Shown in pieces: positions 25,326 to 37,309 of a stretch of DNA of 64,000 bases. Numbering within the stretch: position 1 is the stretch's first letter; every line of letters starts with the position of its first letter. The translations under genes were made by a program, and so were the position numbers. The notes below the pieces were generated by a model, which saw only the letters and a program-made list of their open reading frames with translations, searched no databases and was not told the origin of the DNA. Source of the DNA: Cinclus cinclus (taxonomy: Eukaryota; Chordata; Aves; Passeriformes; Cinclidae); the NCBI RefSeq assembly GCF_963662255.1, contig NC_085046.1:23207620-23271619 (forward strand). Reading direction: 5' to 3'.

Positions 25326-27329
25326 AACATGCTTCCAAATACCTGTAACAAAAAAGCTGATGTACATGGAATGCATTTCTACCTGGAAAGAGCTGGGTGA
25401 GTAGGGAAGGACAGAAGGAGCAATGTATGAAAAAATAACATGACAGCTCATTAATATAATGCAGAGTTAACTTTTGTGTCTTACTCTTGTTACTTTCATA
25501 TCATTATTCTTTGTGATGGAAATTGCTAAAGGTTAATTTATGTTTAGTTTCCTAGGTTATGTGACAGAAAAAAAATCAATTCAGTAGCATAATATGGTAT
25601 CTGTACATATCTTTTGGGTTAAAATAATCAAATTTCAGTGCACAGCTGTTTCAGTGCATGAGTTAATGGCAAAGCAAACTTGTTGGGGATGAGGGTGGGG
25701 ACACAAAAAGGGGGTCATGGTTACAGATGCAGCAGTAATGCCAGTAATTAATGTCAGAGGCACTCTGGAAGGGCATGCAAAGTAGTAGAGTAGAGATGGA
25801 GTGTGAGTGGACTGGCTCATGGGTAGACAGCAGTGTTGAACAGAATCTACCCCCAAAAAAGTAGTTTTGTGGCTGGCTTCTCTTCTAATAAAGCTGAGCA
25901 ATATTACACTCAGCTAAAGACAGCTCGCAGACTTTCTGAGAGCTTGGCAGGGAAGCCAAAGGAAAATGCTGCAGAATACTAACTGGGAAATAGACAAAAA
26001 GACAGTGAAATCCTTAGACAGAAGGTCTGGCAAGCCCCCATTAATAGGGGCTAAGGAGGAAGTAGACAGAGGGCTTCAGGCTGCATGAACTTTAATTTGT
26101 AAAGGACTGGCTGGGGTTCAGCTGAGATAGGAAAACAGGGTAAAAAAAAAGAGGAAGAACGTAGAAAAAATGTGGAATGGCTTAAGTGGAGGATACACAG
26201 GAGGACAGAGATATTTACATACTTAACTTTCTAGATGAAAAACCTAAAATGGATGATGCACCTCAAATTGAAGCCTGCTCCTCTACCCCTTTTTAACAGT
26301 ATTTTTAGCCTGTTGTTCTTGCAATTTTCTAACACTGCACAACTCTTCAAGGTTTTCTAGACTCTGGATAACAGGACATTAAGTATTATATTGGTTGTTA
26401 TAACACTTCTCAGATGTTAATATACTTCCTGACACCATTACAGTACAAATCAGATTTTAACTGCTGTTGTCCACTTGAAAAAGAGAGAAAGAGAGTAACC
26501 CCTCAGTAGAATCCTTCATGAAATATTTAATCCTGGAGATATAGCTCGTATAACCTACCAATTACCTAACCACCCATTTCAATTTTTAGATCACCTGGAA
26601 TAAAGTCAAAAACTTCTCTCAAACACAGAGAGATAGATCTGTAAAAGATCTGTCCATATGCTTACTCATTCTTCATGTATGATGTCATTTCATTTTTGGA
26701 TTTATTTCGTTGTCCATTGGATAATTGTGCTGTTGGACAACATGCCAGTAACAGAAGCAGTGCTATCATAAAATATGGAAAATGAATATTTCTCACAGAT
26801 CTGTTTCTAAGCAGACTTGTGAGCACCAGAAAAACTAGGACCACCAGTATAGAAGGTAACAGCATAATAATAATAACAGCAGCATAATGAAAAGAGAATC
26901 AGGGCTGGAGAACTGACTTTGTTTTCAACTAAAAATTGTTGGAATAGAAACTGCAAATTAACTTTGTTCCACTTGATTGAAAACTGGCTTTGTGTAATGC
27001 CTCAGAAAGACATTTTGATCAGCAATTAAGGAAATTCTTTCAGCTAGGACCAGAGGTGGTGAGGGCAGAAACCCCATTTTCTCCTCAGTCCTTCCAGGAG
27101 TGGTTTTGGATAATTCCAGTTCTTGTTGCTCTCTCTGGCTTTCCTGGGCTGATTTTGTGGAGTGCCAACATCCCTCAGGAGCTTCCCCATGGCTGGTAGG
27201 GCAAAGGAGAAAGCAGGCTGAGACTGGGGCAAATTCTTAGATAACAGTGTTCTGTCAAAAGCAAGGGTTTTACAGGAGCAGTGGTGGAAATATTCTGGAC
27301 CAAGTCTTCTGCAGTCTGTAATATTCTTT

Positions 27330-27543
27330 ATTGAGAAGGTTATCCTCTTCACCAAAAGAGTTGTAAAGCATTGGAGTGGGACAGCCAGAGAAGTGGTAGA
27401 GTCACCCTGCCTGGGGCAACTGCAAAGATGTGTAGGTGTGGTGCTCTGGAACATGCTTTAATGGTGGAATTGGCAGTGTTAGGTTAATAGCTGGACTTGA
27501 TGCTCTTTATGGTCTTCCCCAACCTAGAGGGTTCTATGATTCA
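27330..27543 (+). repeat. CR1 LINE 3' fragment
   Basis: Sense-orientation CR1 blocks in order: TTGTAAAGCATTGGAGTGGG, AGAAGTGGTAGAGTCACC, GGCAGTGTTAGGTTAATAGC, TGGACTTGATGCTC, then GGTTCTATGATTC. The 5' boundary is approximate. Confidence 0.88.
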
Positions 27544-29483
27544 CTTGTATGTGACTAATTTTGATCTTTAATTTTAACTGGAGAGTGATATGACTAGTCC
27601 TTGAATTAATGTTAATAGCAAAATCAAGCCAATGTGTCAAACTAAATTCATATTTATCAGGCCCAAATTCCATGCAATTTAAGCCTATCCCTACAGTTTT
27701 ACAAATGAACTTTTTTTCCAAGATGATGGAATTCCAAAACCTAATTTTATATAATGTAAGGGCTGTACCACAATGACCTCCATTTGGAGCGCAGTGATCT
27801 GTGGTTTGCTTCCATCTCACTTTGCTATCACCAGTATTAGCAAAGACAACAGAATTGTTGTTGACATAAAACAAGGGCTGCAGTTTTAGTTTAAATAAAA
27901 AACTATGACATAACTTTTCAGTTTATGGCATAAACTGAAACCTGCCTAGCAAGGTTTTAGCATTCTCTGAATTTAACATGCACATCTCCTTGTCAAAGTG
28001 AGTTTGGATTCTCAATTGCTTTTCAACAGTGTTCATTTAGCCCTTCAACTCTCCTGAACTTGGTGCAAAATGTCACTAGATCAGTGAAATACTTTTTCCC
28101 CCCTTTTTACAAGTATGTTCATTTACGGAAAAAAATAAAACCCAAACAAGCCAGATGTAATGGTCCAGGAAAGCTGCAATTTCTATACCTCCATTTATAT
28201 AATGGAAAACTTGGGAATATTCTTCCCTGGACTGGGATTTTTGCCCAAGAAAATGTTCCACAAAGCTTTGTTACATGACTTAATTTTATTTGCTGAGGTC
28301 AGTGCCTTTGTGTCATGTCTCCAATGCACCCAATTCTCATCATGATATGAACTATGGGCAGCACATTTCCCTTACTAGAAAATGTGTATATCTGGGTAAG
28401 GATGTAAGACTTCCTGGTAAATAAACCTGTACTCTAAAGCATTTTGCTTGCATGACAATAAATCTTGTAGGATTTTAATGAAAAGTATCCAATGAAGTGG
28501 AAAAGTAGATAAAGCACAAAGTCACTGTTTTTTATTAACCAAATATTTTTCATTTTTAAGGAAGAGATCCAATAACCGTCATATAAACCATCAATTATTA
28601 TGAAGCCAAAAGTCTTGAAAAAGCATTTAGCTCAAAATCAAGGAAATTAAGTGACTGTAATAAGCTAGAACTGTGAGGTTCACAAAGAAGAGAAAAGCTG
28701 TTCCTATAAATGAATGATTAGAGGGTGCACTACATTTGTAATATTATATACTTCCTCTGATGACATTTACAAAAACAAATATAGAAAAGGATAATTACAA
28801 AATTACAAAAGTAATTTGTAGAAATAAGCTTATTTAACATTTGATCACAAGGTATTTCTGTCAAAATACATAGAACACCTATTTTTTATCCATTGCGTGG
28901 ATAACAAATGCACACTTACTAAAACTGCACTCAGACACCAAACAAATGCACTATTAATGGGGAGATATTCTTCAGTAGACTAAGAGCCTAATTTAGTTTC
29001 AATACCAATTTACATTTAGATATTATATATAAATTAATTATAAAGCAGTGAAAAATAATGTATCAGTGGTGTGTCAATAAATTTTTAAAGAAGTGTGTAA
29101 CAGCTTCTGTATAATCTTTGGTTCAGAACCTGTCCAGCCTTACTTGTTAAAAAGACTGCCCAATATATATGTTACTTAATAAAATGTAATAGTATGTATT
29201 TAATCAATACACACGTTTTACATGTAGATTATGTGTACTTAATCAATGCCAAGTTTTACATAGAGATTATGTACAGCATTCACTTTTGTTCAATTCTGCT
29301 AAAACTTTAGCTTCACTCACAAAACAAGGTGCCACTACCTGATGAAAAGCTTTTAGGCTACCTTCCTAAAATCAAACACCTGACAATACAACAGAAACAT
29401 CTTTAAATTTATAAAGATATATCTTATAGGATCAATTCACATTTCCACAATGATAATCAAATATAATTCATACTGTATCTTAC

Positions 29484-29565
29484 CTACAAGCAGAAAATAT
29501 ATTTTGCACTGTAAGTCCCAAAAGAAGTTGGCTAAAGGGCTCCATGAAAGCATCCTGTCCCACAT
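29484..29565 (-). CDS. HEPACAM2: HEPACAM2 coding exon 1 (signal peptide)
   Basis: Codes residues 1-27 plus one base of codon 28 and ends at a consensus donor (GTAAGA). The segment Q-C-K-I-Y-F-L-L-V-G is the hydrophobic core of the signal peptide and continues into exon 2 as I-C-S-A-L-K; cleavage after Ala32 is plausible. An in-frame TAA lies upstream, so the first usable ATG is at 29565. A second in-frame ATG at 29553 has a better Kozak context (A at -3) and would give 458 residues. The residues before the core do not resemble the mammalian start; the mammalian-like reading M-E-P-F begins at 29545 in another frame. This looks like a one-base indel. Confidence 0.85.
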
Positions 29566-31741
29566 AAATGCCACCTTCTCAGCACTAAGCCAGGGCTTGG
29601 ACCTGCAGCTGCTGGTTTATTTGCTAGGGAAATCAGCAATGAGTTAACAGGTCCTATCCTGTCCCCTGACTTGTGTGATTTGAATATGGGTATACAAAGA
29701 ACAAAGGGAGTGGAGCACCTGTTAGATGAGGACCCATCTTCATTGCCTCTGACTTTATCATAACCCTTCCCCAGCAGACACAGCAAACATGACACAGAAT
29801 GTAATAAATGGGGCACACAATACAAAGTACATTTAATTAATAGAAGTAAGTAAACGCACCACGTGAACAAGTTATACAATTAATAATGTCCTTTAGTTAC
29901 AGTTTCATAAAAAATACTGTGATGCTACATGCTTATTTCAAACTAAAATTAGTATTTAGAATATTTTTCCAGAACTTTTCTAATGACAGCCTCTCATTTT
30001 CTGTTACAAAAAACCCAAAAAAACAACAACAACAAAAAAATTAAACAGTTGTTAAAGAGCCTTGATAAATTTTTTCTTAGCACTTGAAAGCTCATAAATT
30101 TTCTGTATTTTTTTTCCCTAAACATAACTCAGCAAAGAATTAATTCCCCTTCTCTAAACAACATGTGACGTTAAGTGCCCCCAACATATATTTGAAATGA
30201 AAATCCTATGGCTAGAGTGGACAGCTTACTACAGTTGTTAACTGCTGATTATTGTTTCTTGTCCATTAACGTACATCAGTTTAAATTAATATTAATGTAG
30301 GGTTTGGATTTTGTCCAAAGCTGTCACTCACCATACAAATCAGCAGCAAACTGGACAAACCCTCCCAGAGCTGTGCAGTAACAGTTTGCAACAGCAAATA
30401 TTAGCAGTGACAGAGATGGTTTATCCATAAAAAAAACACACAATATTTTTCACTAAACAGCACTTAGGCAGACTATTATGGATTAACAAATATTAGGCTA
30501 GACTGTATCTTGCTTTGTGCAGGAGCAACTGGCAGGAAGGAATTGCCTCCCTCTCATTGTGTGCTAGGAGCAAAGGTCCAGCAAGGTGCTAAGCCCCCTT
30601 CAGAAGGGATGATCAGACAATTTTTACCTTAGTTAAAGAGAGGTGCAAGCACCCAGGTCCAATATAAGAAATACAAGGGTTATTCCAGCAGAAGGGTTAA
30701 TAAAGCAGAAGTACAGTGGTCCCACCAGAAATAATATCACCACCCAACATATATCAGGAGATATTTCACATATTCTCAAAAGCTTTCTGGCTCCACTGTC
30801 CTGCCCACCCAAATGTTGTTGTTTATAACTTTCTTAATCCATCTAACTGTAGGCTTGATATATCAAATTGCAACCTTCCATAAAACTAGGTTAGAAATCA
30901 TTAGCTACTTGATTTCACCATGTAATAAAATATTGGTCACAAGTTCTAACTAAAATGATGGGACTTTTAGCATTGGACTAAAACCCGTGTTGGCACGTTA
31001 AATGCCCAATATCGGCAAAGAAAATAATAATAACAAAAAGAAACAGATTAGCACAGTTATGTTTTTCAATTGTGTCCTGCCATTTCCAGCATTTGACTAG
31101 ATTCTTGATGCCATTACTATACTGCAAATTTTCACACAAACGTCGTGAAAAACGGATTTTTTCTTCTGTAGAACTGTAGCTTGCACTAGTTGTTAAGTGG
31201 CATTCAGACTTAATGCAAATCAAACCTTCCTCCTTTTGAATAGAAGAAACGTCATTAAAACAACACTATTTGCGGCACTAACATTCCGCAAGCTGTAGAT
31301 CTTTTTATTAATGAGAAGTAACGCCGTTATGTGCTGAACTTGTTGCAGGTTTTCCACAGGGCAATGGCACGATATTGCCAAGGGTAGGCGGAAGCAATGA
31401 GCACCCGCTGAAGAAAGGGAGGGAGCAGGGCTGCTGCCCCTCCCTTTGTCAGGGTGTCGTTTCACTGACACCTGCTCGTACCTGCCCTGCCCTGCAACAA
31501 CACAGCGGCAGCTGGGCCGCTGAGGAGCAGGGATCAGGAAACAACCGCAGCTGACCTACGTGAACTCGAGAAGGGGGAAGAAGAAAAAAAAAAAAAAGCC
31601 CTTTTTTCCCTCCAGGTACAAGCACGCCACAGTGGATGCGCCCGTAGTCTCACCGTCGAATGCTGTCTCCACTGTAGGATAAATTCTTTCTTTTCTTGTG
31701 CTGATACAAAGTAGATTTAAAAACCCACCTGGTGAGTTTTG

Positions 31742-31776
31742 GTGTGTGTGTGTGTGTGTATTTTTTTTTTTTTTTT
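31742..31776 (+). repeat. (GT)n followed by poly-T
   Basis: About nine GT units followed by a 16-base T-run, immediately upstream of the VPS50 CpG island. A length-variable simple repeat. Confidence 0.95.
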
Positions 31777-32072
31777 AAGTTGCCATTAATACAACCAAAT
31801 AGAGTGACGCAAGCCTGCTTTGGCGACGCAAAACTACGTCCATCACCCGGGAACAGGCCAGACGCGCTCCCGAGACAACCAGGAAATTCCCCCCTTCTAC
31901 GTGCACGCTCCAGCTCGTCCCCACAAACAGAGCCTCCTCCCGTCTACCGAGCCAGCAGCTCCCACAGCTCCACGAGCCGAGCTCCGGAGCCCGCCCTGCC
32001 GGGACTCGCAGTGGGTCCGGCCGGAACTACCGCTCCCAGGGAGCCGCGCGCGGGCGCGGTCAGGTGGCGCCC

Positions 32073-32083
32073 AACATGGCTGC
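32073..32083 (+). promoter_or_regulatory. VPS50: YY1-like site AACATGGCTGC
   Basis: It fits the YY1 consensus AAnATGGCnGC in sense orientation, a common position-specific element just downstream of start sites in CpG promoters. Its ATG is also the start of an upstream ORF. Confidence 0.6.
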
Positions 32084-32114
32084 GCCGTGCCCCAGCGCCT
32101 TGCGCGGCCGCTGA
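32076..32114 (+). other. VPS50: Upstream ORF in the VPS50 leader (12 codons)
   Basis: An ATG at 32076 opens a 12-codon ORF ending in TGA at 32112-32114, 28 bases before the VPS50 ATG. The context has C at -3 (A at -2) and G at +4 (CCAAC ATG G), so initiation strength is uncertain. If the transcript starts upstream of 32076 it would be translated first and could reduce VPS50 output. Confidence 0.6.
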
Positions 32115-32142
32115 GCGCACTCGGGGCGGCGGCGGGGCCATC

Positions 32143-32175
32143 ATGCAGAAGATCAAGTCGCTGATGACCCGCCAG
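32143..32175 (+). CDS. VPS50: VPS50 coding exon 1
   Basis: Codes M-Q-K-I-K-S-L-M-T-R-Q, the conserved VPS50 N-terminus, then donor GTGAGC. The start is set by this identity; the earlier ATG at 32076 is closed by a stop. It lies inside the CpG island. Confidence 0.96.
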
Positions 32176-34487
32176 GTGAGCGGCGCTTCTCGGGGGGCGG
32201 CGGGGTACGGCCGCGGCCGGCCCGGGCTCTCCTCGGGGCCGCCGTGCCCGGGCGCTGCGGAGAGCCGCCGGCGTGCGGGCATCGCCCTATGCCCTGCTCG
32301 GGGAGGGAAGGCTCGGGGCGTGGGAGTCTCGCTGCACACGCATCCGCCTTGTTTTTCTCTTTCGGAAGCGTGCGCAGGTGCCAACGCGTAGCTCGTGTCG
32401 CAACAGAGAAATCGCTGTTGAAGATGACAGGGCAGGCCTGTGTCAGTTTGCTTTTTTTGACGTAAAATTTCGAGCGCCGGGCTGTGGTTCTGTAACATGG
32501 CTTTGTCTGGCAGCAAATGCTTTTGGTCCAAACGGAGGCGAGGCCGAGGAGGTGCCAGGGACGTACTTGGGTGGGCACATAGTGAATGTGTGCCAGAGCA
32601 CTCGGTTGTGTCTGTCAGCTCACCGCCGTGTGCCGCTTGTACTGGCTGTCTCCAGGATTATGCAGATCTAAGCCTACATTTAGACCAATTGTTTCTAAGG
32701 TTGAGAGTCCTTTTAAGGAAGTGTATCAGCAGAACAGTCCAGTTATTTACATATAGAAGATACCCCTGAAAAGAGGCTCTGTTGATCTATGTCAAATTGG
32801 AGAATTTAAAAAAATCACTTGTGTTACCTACATCTGATATTCTAGATAGTTAAAGAAAATCATGGAAAAGTCAGAAACATTTTTTTCCCCTAAAACTATG
32901 CCTTCAGAGATGTGATCCTTATGCAGGAGACAGGACTTAAAAATGAACACTTACGTGGAAGTGAAATTGCCAAAATAATGTTTTGTTCTGCTTCAATAGA
33001 GGGGTACATGATTCGTTTTCAGCTTGACAAGGAGGAGTGCTGGGAACCCTGCCCAGTGTGGAGATGATGCTTTCTGCAAATGATACAACTTAGGCAATTT
33101 TCAGTCATTTGGAAGGTTAGGTTCCATTTATGATTTGATAAATGAAACCTTTTGTTTCTTCTGGAGATAAGTCACTAGAGCTGCATATTTTTGAGAGGAC
33201 TTGGGGAAGATTTTGTGTGAAGTATGAGAAACTGCAGCAGTTGCTTTGCTTACTCTGAATTTCTGATGCGTAGAGATGAGTCACCTTTGATGGTGGTAAC
33301 AGCAGAGGGAGGATGTTTTGAAGTGATGTGCAGCAAAATCTGAGAATCAAAACCAAAATGGAGAAGTTTTGCCTCTTGGGAAGATGATACAGTTGTAAAA
33401 TGTAGTGATTTACAACACTTTGTCAGTTTCAAAGAATAAATACAAACTTTGTCTCCATAACCTAACATAGTGCTTGCATAAATCCTTTTAGAAATATAGG
33501 TACCCAGGGATAGAAAGGAGCTTGGAAAAAAATACTGTTAACATCAATCACAAGAGCAGGAAGGAAGTCTGCCTGATACCTGAAGTCTCAAGAGAAACTG
33601 GAGTCAGAACCATATCTGAAACTTGAATGTGTAGATTCATTTCTGCCTAGGGAGCTGGCAGAAAATATGCTAAGCAGCCTGTTGTGTGCATGAAATGGTG
33701 AGGTATTGCTGCATGAAATGGTGAGGTGCTGTTCCAGGTTGTCAGGAGAAGTTGTGGATGCCCCCTCCCTGGAAGTGTTCAAGGCCAGGTGGGATGGGGC
33801 CCTGGGCAGCCTGATCTAGTGGAAGGTGTCCCTGCCCATGGCAGGACTTGGAGCGACATGATCCTTAGATTCCTTCTAACCCAAACCTTTCTAGAAAAAT
33901 TGTGGGTATGTTTGATAGTCAACAAACATACATGCCATTTATGTGGTTATATGTGTTTTAAGGAGTAATAATTATATAAAGCAGCTAATGTGGATTATGC
34001 AACCTTTTCAGTTCAGAAACACATAGGGAAAACCAGTCCTAGTAGAGGAATATGGTAAGTAGAAAAATATGCCATGAAGCAGAAATAATCATGCTATAGA
34101 GTAGGTGGCAGGTAACCTGAATTCAGGTATTTGATTCCGTTAAATTATTAAGTTAGTGGAACAAAGTATGCTGTGTTTTTTTGACACATGCTTGTTCTAA
34201 AATTTAAGAGAACATCTGGACATTGACAGGAGGATGTGAGTGAGTTTTATAAAGAAAATGTTAGTAAACTGTACTGAAAAGGTACTTTTTCAGTATAAAT
34301 AAAACTGGAAATAGTTAGATAATTTCTGTACCAATGGTCTTACTTTCTATAATGAGGTCTTAGCCTTCCAGCTGCATGTCAGAGTATTTATTAAGGGGCC
34401 TGTAAATATCTGTTCAACATCAGATAAGACTTGATTGCAAGATACATAAAGGAATCAAACTTAACTGATATTAAAATTCTTTTAAAG
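32176..34487 (+). other. VPS50: VPS50 intron 1
   Basis: A 2.3 kb intron. Its first 250 bases belong to the CpG island. It contains a CR1 fragment at its centre (listed), preceded by a 17-base direct repeat (GCATGAAATGGTGAGGT at 33688 and 33711). ORFs in the GC-rich start are compositional artefacts. Confidence 0.85.
33728..33897 (+). repeat. CR1 LINE 3' fragment
   Basis: Sense CR1 blocks in order: AGAAGTTGTGGATGCCCCCT, TGGAAGTGTTCAAGGCCAGG, GGGCAGCCTGATCTAGTGGA, then CATGATCCTTAGATTCCTTC. It is among the better-preserved CR1 copies here. Confidence 0.93.
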
Positions 34488-34556
34488 GGTCTAAGAAGTC
34501 CTCAGGAGAGTGTTAATGACCTCAGTCCTATTGAAAGCTTTCGGATTCCTACTAAG
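34488..34556 (+). CDS. VPS50: VPS50 coding exon 2
   Basis: Residues 12-34, phase 0 to 0, starting G-L-R-S-P-Q-E-S and ending R-I-P-T-K at donor GTATGA. The acceptor is TTTTAAAG. The middle (V-N-D-L-S-P-I-E-S-F) is the most diverged part compared with mammals. Confidence 0.93.
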
Positions 34557-36449
34557 GTATGATACAACATCCCTTTCCTCTCACTTTGTTTTTAATATTT
34601 AATTTTATAGCTAAATGACACTTGTGTCCTTTTTTTTTTTCCTTAACACCAAGTTTGCTGTTGTTCTTTTTTCAGTTTTATTTCTTGCTGAATAATCTTT
34701 TAGAGTGTTTTAGTGAAATAGTGAAGAGCTGTGAGACAAATCAGTTAACCAACTCCAAATGAGCTTGCATGAAAATGTTTTTCTTAAAACTTTTCTGTTG
34801 TCACTGGATGCTCATCTTAGTATTATTTAGGCTTCTTGCTGGCGTGAATTTTAAAAAAAAAGAAGGAAAAAGAAAAATGCCTTTTTTAGTTTTACTTGGG
34901 AAAGTAGATGCTGTGCAGATGGCCCATATAGTACTAGTCTTAACATTTACTTTTTTCATGGTTTTGGTGCTGTAAGTATAATTTGTAATTTCATAATTTT
35001 AATCTTTAGCATATATAATTAACTTCATGCTCTACTTTAAAAGTTATATCTTTATAATAACAATAGTTTTTGGTGTTTTTTGGGTCTTGCTGTTTAAATG
35101 AAGCCAGCTCACTGTCATCTCCCAAGTCATGCTGAGTAATCTGTGTATGAGGGAGTAATTGTCACACAATAACTGACTGTTCCTTATACCCTGTTGATCT
35201 GAGGGGAGGATTCACAAGACTTCTGTGGTTGTTGTCTATTATTTTCTATGAATTTGGTCTTTGCCTTTAACCAATAAGGTACTTAAATTACTGACTTGAA
35301 TTTAGATGACCTGCTTTACAGTAGTTAAGAAATCAAACCAAAAGACCCCTTGTGTTTCGTTGTCTCAGTATAAGTATTGTGCAATATGTTGCTTGTGCTG
35401 AGGCAGATCAGATAATTAGCATTGCTTTATGTTTTAAAAATCAAGTAAGAGTCTCTGAATTGGTACATTATACTTTGTTAAACAGTGGGCCAATATACTG
35501 ATATCAAAGAGGAGAAGCATTCAGTTGCAGAAATGTTGACAAAACTGTCAAAATTGCAGATTCCTGCCATTCCCTGAGCAACCAGTTTCAAACTGTCTTT
35601 TTGCCAAGTTGGCTCTCCAGCTAAAAGTAGATGTAGGGTGTCTTGGCGGGGTTTCCATTCTGTAGTGGTTTGATTTAATATATCTGGTAAGTCTATACTG
35701 TGTAGCAATAACTTTTTATTTATCTCTCGAATCATGGAAGTCTCAAGCTGTTTTTGATGACAGAATGCTTATGATGCTGCACTTTCATTGTCACTCTTCC
35801 ACATTTAAATTGGTATCTCCAGACTGATTTAGGGCAAATACTACTGAAAACTTCAAAAGCTGCATTAAAGCTATACAGAAGTATATAGAATGAAGGGCTG
35901 CAGGGTCAGCATGAATTAGGGCCAGTATGAATTACTGGCAAAAGCACAAGCCATTAGGTTAGCCAACCCTAGGCACAAACCCATGTTTTTTGAGATGATG
36001 GACTCTCACACTAATTTGGAGGTCAAATGGAAATATGGAGGGCAGGAAGAAGAATATGCTGACATTCCATCCCCTGAGGGCAAAACCAGCAACATTCTTT
36101 TGGGTCTTGATATCTGAAAGTTGTTGATTTGCTGACTGTTTGCTGACTGGCCAGCATGACGAAGTGATGACTGTACTCCCCAGTCTTTTATTTTTAGGCA
36201 ATGAAATTGTTAATGTATTCACTCATGATAACTGTTACTCCAATAAGTTCTGCAACTATTTTGAAAAATTTCGATTTTTTATCATATGAAAGCATATCAC
36301 CAGAAAACTTGCTTTACTCATTATTAATACAGACTCATGCAGCCAACTCACATAGGGGAGTATCTCAGTAGGAAGTAAGTGTATGGTAGTTTGAGTCTGT
36401 GTTAAGGTCTGCAGAGAAGCCAAATCTGAACTGCAAGTCTGGATGTAAC

Positions 36450-36613
36450 GGGTTGCCCAGGGAAGTTCTGGATGCCCCATCCCTGGCAGTGTTCAAGGCC
36501 AGCTTGGATGGAGCTCTGAGCAACCTGGTCTAGTGAAAGGTGTCCATGACAGGAGAGGTGGAACTAGATGATCTTCAAGATCCCTTCCATCGTTCTCTGA
36601 TGATGCTATGATA
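36450..36613 (+). repeat. CR1 LINE 3' fragment
   Basis: Sense CR1: GTTGCCCAGGGAAGTTCTGG, GCAGTGTTCAAGGCCAGCTT, GCAACCTGGTCTAGTGAAAG, GATGATCTTCAAGATCCCTT, ending near a degenerate tail repeat. Confidence 0.92.
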
Positions 36614-37309
36614 TGTGGAGGAGAAAGTAGTGTGTAGAAAGACATAATATCTGTCTTGACTGAGATACCTTACTTCATTGGCATACTCTGATTACCCAGG
36701 GAAATTAATTCTGTTATTGTTATTGAACCATTCTGTTATTGTTTCCCAAGCTGATAACAGTTTTGTTTAGCAGATTCTGCCACAAAAGGCTGAGGTAGAT
36801 ATTTTGCATGCTTGAAATCAAGTGTGTTGCATTAATGGTGAGTTGACTTTGAACTAGGTTGTATTTAGTTTGATGATAATCAGCTCATATGCAGTATATG
36901 AATATTACTTGACTTCGTAGCTTATCATGGTAAATAACACTGAGATTTTTTTTTAAAATGTTTTTCCTGAAGATACAGGAATATGTGTTTCTCTTTCCCC
37001 AGCAGTACCTGAGTGCTTTTCAGGAGTGCATTAAGTAGTAGTGTGGCTGTGTTCTATGGATAAGCCTTGTTGTTCCCTCCATCAGGAGAGTTGTTTTCAA
37101 AGTATGATGTTTTGTTTTGGTAGAGTGGGAACTTTTTAATAAGTAATCTCTATACATATTGAAGAAGGAAAGATCAAAAGGAGGTTCTGAGCATTTTGTA
37201 TGACAGACTGGAAATACCACAAACTTCTGTGTGGTAGTGCCTTGCTATCTGGGGAAGGGGGAGGGAGGGGCAGGGAGGAAAAGCAAAGTAAGCTTATAGA
37301 TATAGTTAC

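Larger units (their letters stand above)
23978..29483 (-). other. HEPACAM2: HEPACAM2 intron 1
   Basis: A 5.5 kb intron separating the signal-peptide exon from the first Ig exon. It contains two CR1 pieces in plus orientation (listed). A hydrophobic 67-codon minus-strand ORF at 26662-26865 has no suitable splice connection to exon 2 and is probably chance. Confidence 0.8.
8989..29565 (-). other. HEPACAM2: HEPACAM2 gene, full coding span (9 coding exons, 462 aa)
   Basis: Gene-level entry. HEPACAM2 is an immunoglobulin-superfamily membrane protein related to the adhesion molecule HEPACAM; it has also been described as MIKI, a Golgi- and centrosome-associated regulator of mitosis. Nine exons read on the minus strand have consensus GT/AG borders, and their phases match at every junction. 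They sum to 1389 bases, i.e. 462 codons plus stop, the length I recall for the human protein. Predicted order: signal peptide about 1-32, V-like Ig 33-144, C2-like Ig about 145-238 (Cys171/Cys220, Trp183), C2-like Ig about 241-335 (Cys271/Cys316 or 317, Trp283), membrane helix about 353-373, cytoplasmic tail 374-462. At least seven N-glycosylation sequons lie in the ectodomain. The identification rests on my knowledge of the family sequence; no search was run. Untranslated exons are not resolved. Confidence 0.95.
29566..32142. promoter_or_regulatory. Divergent intergenic region between HEPACAM2 and VPS50
   Basis: 2.6 kb separates the two start codons, which face away from each other. The HEPACAM2 side is AT-rich with no obvious CpG island. 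The VPS50 side rises sharply in GC from about 31840. It includes an A/CAA-rich run near 30007-30046, an A-run near 31585, and a GT/T repeat at 31742-31776. The untranslated leader exons and start sites of both genes must lie here but are not resolved. Confidence 0.7.
31840..32420 (+). promoter_or_regulatory. VPS50: CpG-island promoter of VPS50
   Basis: A stretch of high GC with many CpG dinucleotides in otherwise AT-rich DNA, spanning the VPS50 5' leader, coding exon 1 and the start of intron 1. No TATA box stands out, as expected of a housekeeping promoter. Within it are a CCGGAA ETS-type core (32021-32026) overlapping ACTACCGCTCCCA (32026-32038), which is close to the ACTAYR-NNN-CCCR promoter element, and a YY1-like site. 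Edges are estimated by eye. Confidence 0.85.

Noticed and set aside
26662..26865. Hydrophobic minus-strand ORF considered as the HEPACAM2 signal-peptide exon
   Set aside because: It has a membrane-like stretch, but its nearby donor is in the wrong phase for exon 2. The exon at 29484-29565 has the family residues and the correct phase.
31732..32391. 219-codon ORF across the VPS50 promoter, and overlapping ORFs on the other strand
   Set aside because: High GC removes stop codons in CpG islands; several frames are open at once and none continues into a known protein. The real start is 32143 in another frame.
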